From NCBI GenBank assembly GCA_023414975.1, contig JAEZMI010000357.1, positions 1 through 5,512 of the forward strand: 5,512 bases of DNA, read 5' to 3'. Below the pieces are notes generated by a model. The model had not been told where the DNA came from. It did not search any database and saw only the letters and a list, made by a program, of their open reading frames with translations. Within the stretch, counting starts at the first letter, position 1, and each line of letters starts with the position of its first letter. This DNA comes from Pseudomonadota bacterium. GTDB lineage: Bacteria > Pseudomonadota > Alphaproteobacteria > Rhizobiales > Xanthobacteraceae. This document shows, in pieces, positions 5,279-5,512 of this stretch. A program made the translations under genes and the position numbers.

Positions 5279-5512
5279 TCAGTTCAGCGCCACGATGCCC
5301 GCATTCAGGCTGATCGCATAAGTGATCCAGAGAATATAGGGCACGAGCAGCCACGCCGCGATGCGGTCGATTTGCGCCGCCGCCCAGATCGTCGCCGCGA
5401 GGACGAGCCACAGCGCGAGGATGATGGCGAGCGCCGGCGCCGGCGCCTCCATGCCGAAGAACACCGGCGACCAGACGGCGTTCAGCGCGAGTTGCAGGCA
5501 CCACAGCAGAAT
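5279..5512 (-). CDS. tspO: TspO/MBR-family membrane protein, C-terminal part (runs off right edge)
   Basis: The frame enters from the right edge and contains 77 codons plus the TGA at 5281-5279, about half of a normal protein of roughly 150-160 residues. It shows the family's last two to three membrane helices: LQLALNAVWSPVFFG near the start, a hydrophobic helix (LAIILALWLVLAATIW), the DRIAAWLLVPYILWITYA segment and the terminal SLNAGIVALN, all typical of TspO. The family consists of five-helix membrane proteins that bind porphyrins and cholesterol-like ligands; in Rhodobacter it modulates tetrapyrrole-linked gene expression. Here it stands upstream of a HIG1-like gene and a cobalamin enzyme. 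Whether it is the first gene of that unit cannot be seen. An internal GTG at 5464 is not the true start, because the family match continues upstream of it. Confidence 0.92.
   Translation of the reverse strand: MLLWCLQLALNAVWSPVFFGMEAPAPALAIILALWLVLAATIWAAAQIDRIAAWLLVPYILWITYAISLNAGIVALN

Noticed and set aside
4197..5321. Plus-strand open frame (374 codons) spanning pduO and the small gene
   Set aside because: It crosses two identified minus-strand genes and the tandem repeats, and shows no family features.
1..5512. CRISPR array, tRNA, rRNA or insertion sequence
   Set aside because: I saw no regularly spaced repeats, no cloverleaf-like segment with a TTCGA-type arm in proper context, and no transposase or terminal inverted repeats. 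The TTCGA at 566-570 belongs to the REP-like palindrome.

Overview
The window is GC-rich DNA (a rough impression of about two thirds G+C). Its gene order and protein types point to an alphaproteobacterium, most likely a Hyphomicrobiales/Xanthobacteraceae-type genome. The support is an EtfB-EtfA-Hbd cluster, a 'twin transmembrane' HIG1-type small protein next to a PduO-type cobalamin adenosyltransferase, and a REP-like palindrome of the 'CCTTCGAGG...CCTCAGGATGA' kind that I associate with this group. The taxonomic call is inference. Every gene I can support lies on the minus strand, so transcription runs from high to low coordinates.

In transcription order the layout is as follows. (1) The C-terminal half of a TspO/MBR-family membrane protein enters from the right edge (5512-5279). 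(2) An 84-nt spacer carries two separate short tandem duplications (18-bp and 13-bp periods). (3) A 67-residue HIG1-like twin-helix membrane protein follows (5194-4991). (4) A PduO-type ATP:cob(I)alamin adenosyltransferase begins just after it (4973-4380). (5) After a 139-nt gap with no convincing signal comes a rhomboid intramembrane serine protease with its active-site residues intact (4240-3521). (6) Next are a good -35 box with a weaker -10 and a GC-rich leader in which the etfB ribosome-binding site lies inside an inverted repeat. (7) etfB (3348-2599), etfA (2596-1649) and a 3-hydroxybutyryl-CoA dehydrogenase gene (1602-721) form a tight operon. (8) A 315-nt gene-free stretch (406-720) holds a REP-like hairpin flanked by diverged short direct repeats and an A/T-rich patch. 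(9) The N-terminal 135 codons of a peptidoglycan-binding-domain protein run off the left edge (405-1).

Functionally the core is fatty-acid or poly-hydroxybutyrate/acyl-CoA oxidation. EtfA and EtfB accept electrons from acyl-CoA dehydrogenases and pass them to the membrane quinone pool through ETF:quinone oxidoreductase, which is not in this window. Hbd carries out the NAD(H)-linked 3-hydroxyacyl-CoA step. The upstream group (TspO, HIG1-like protein, PduO) joins a tetrapyrrole-linked membrane protein, a possible respiratory-complex accessory protein and a cobalamin-activating enzyme. I see no clearly new multi-gene system. The points most worth a second look are non-coding: the etfB leader, the tandem duplications that copy a ribosome-binding site, and the repeat-rich gap at 406-720.
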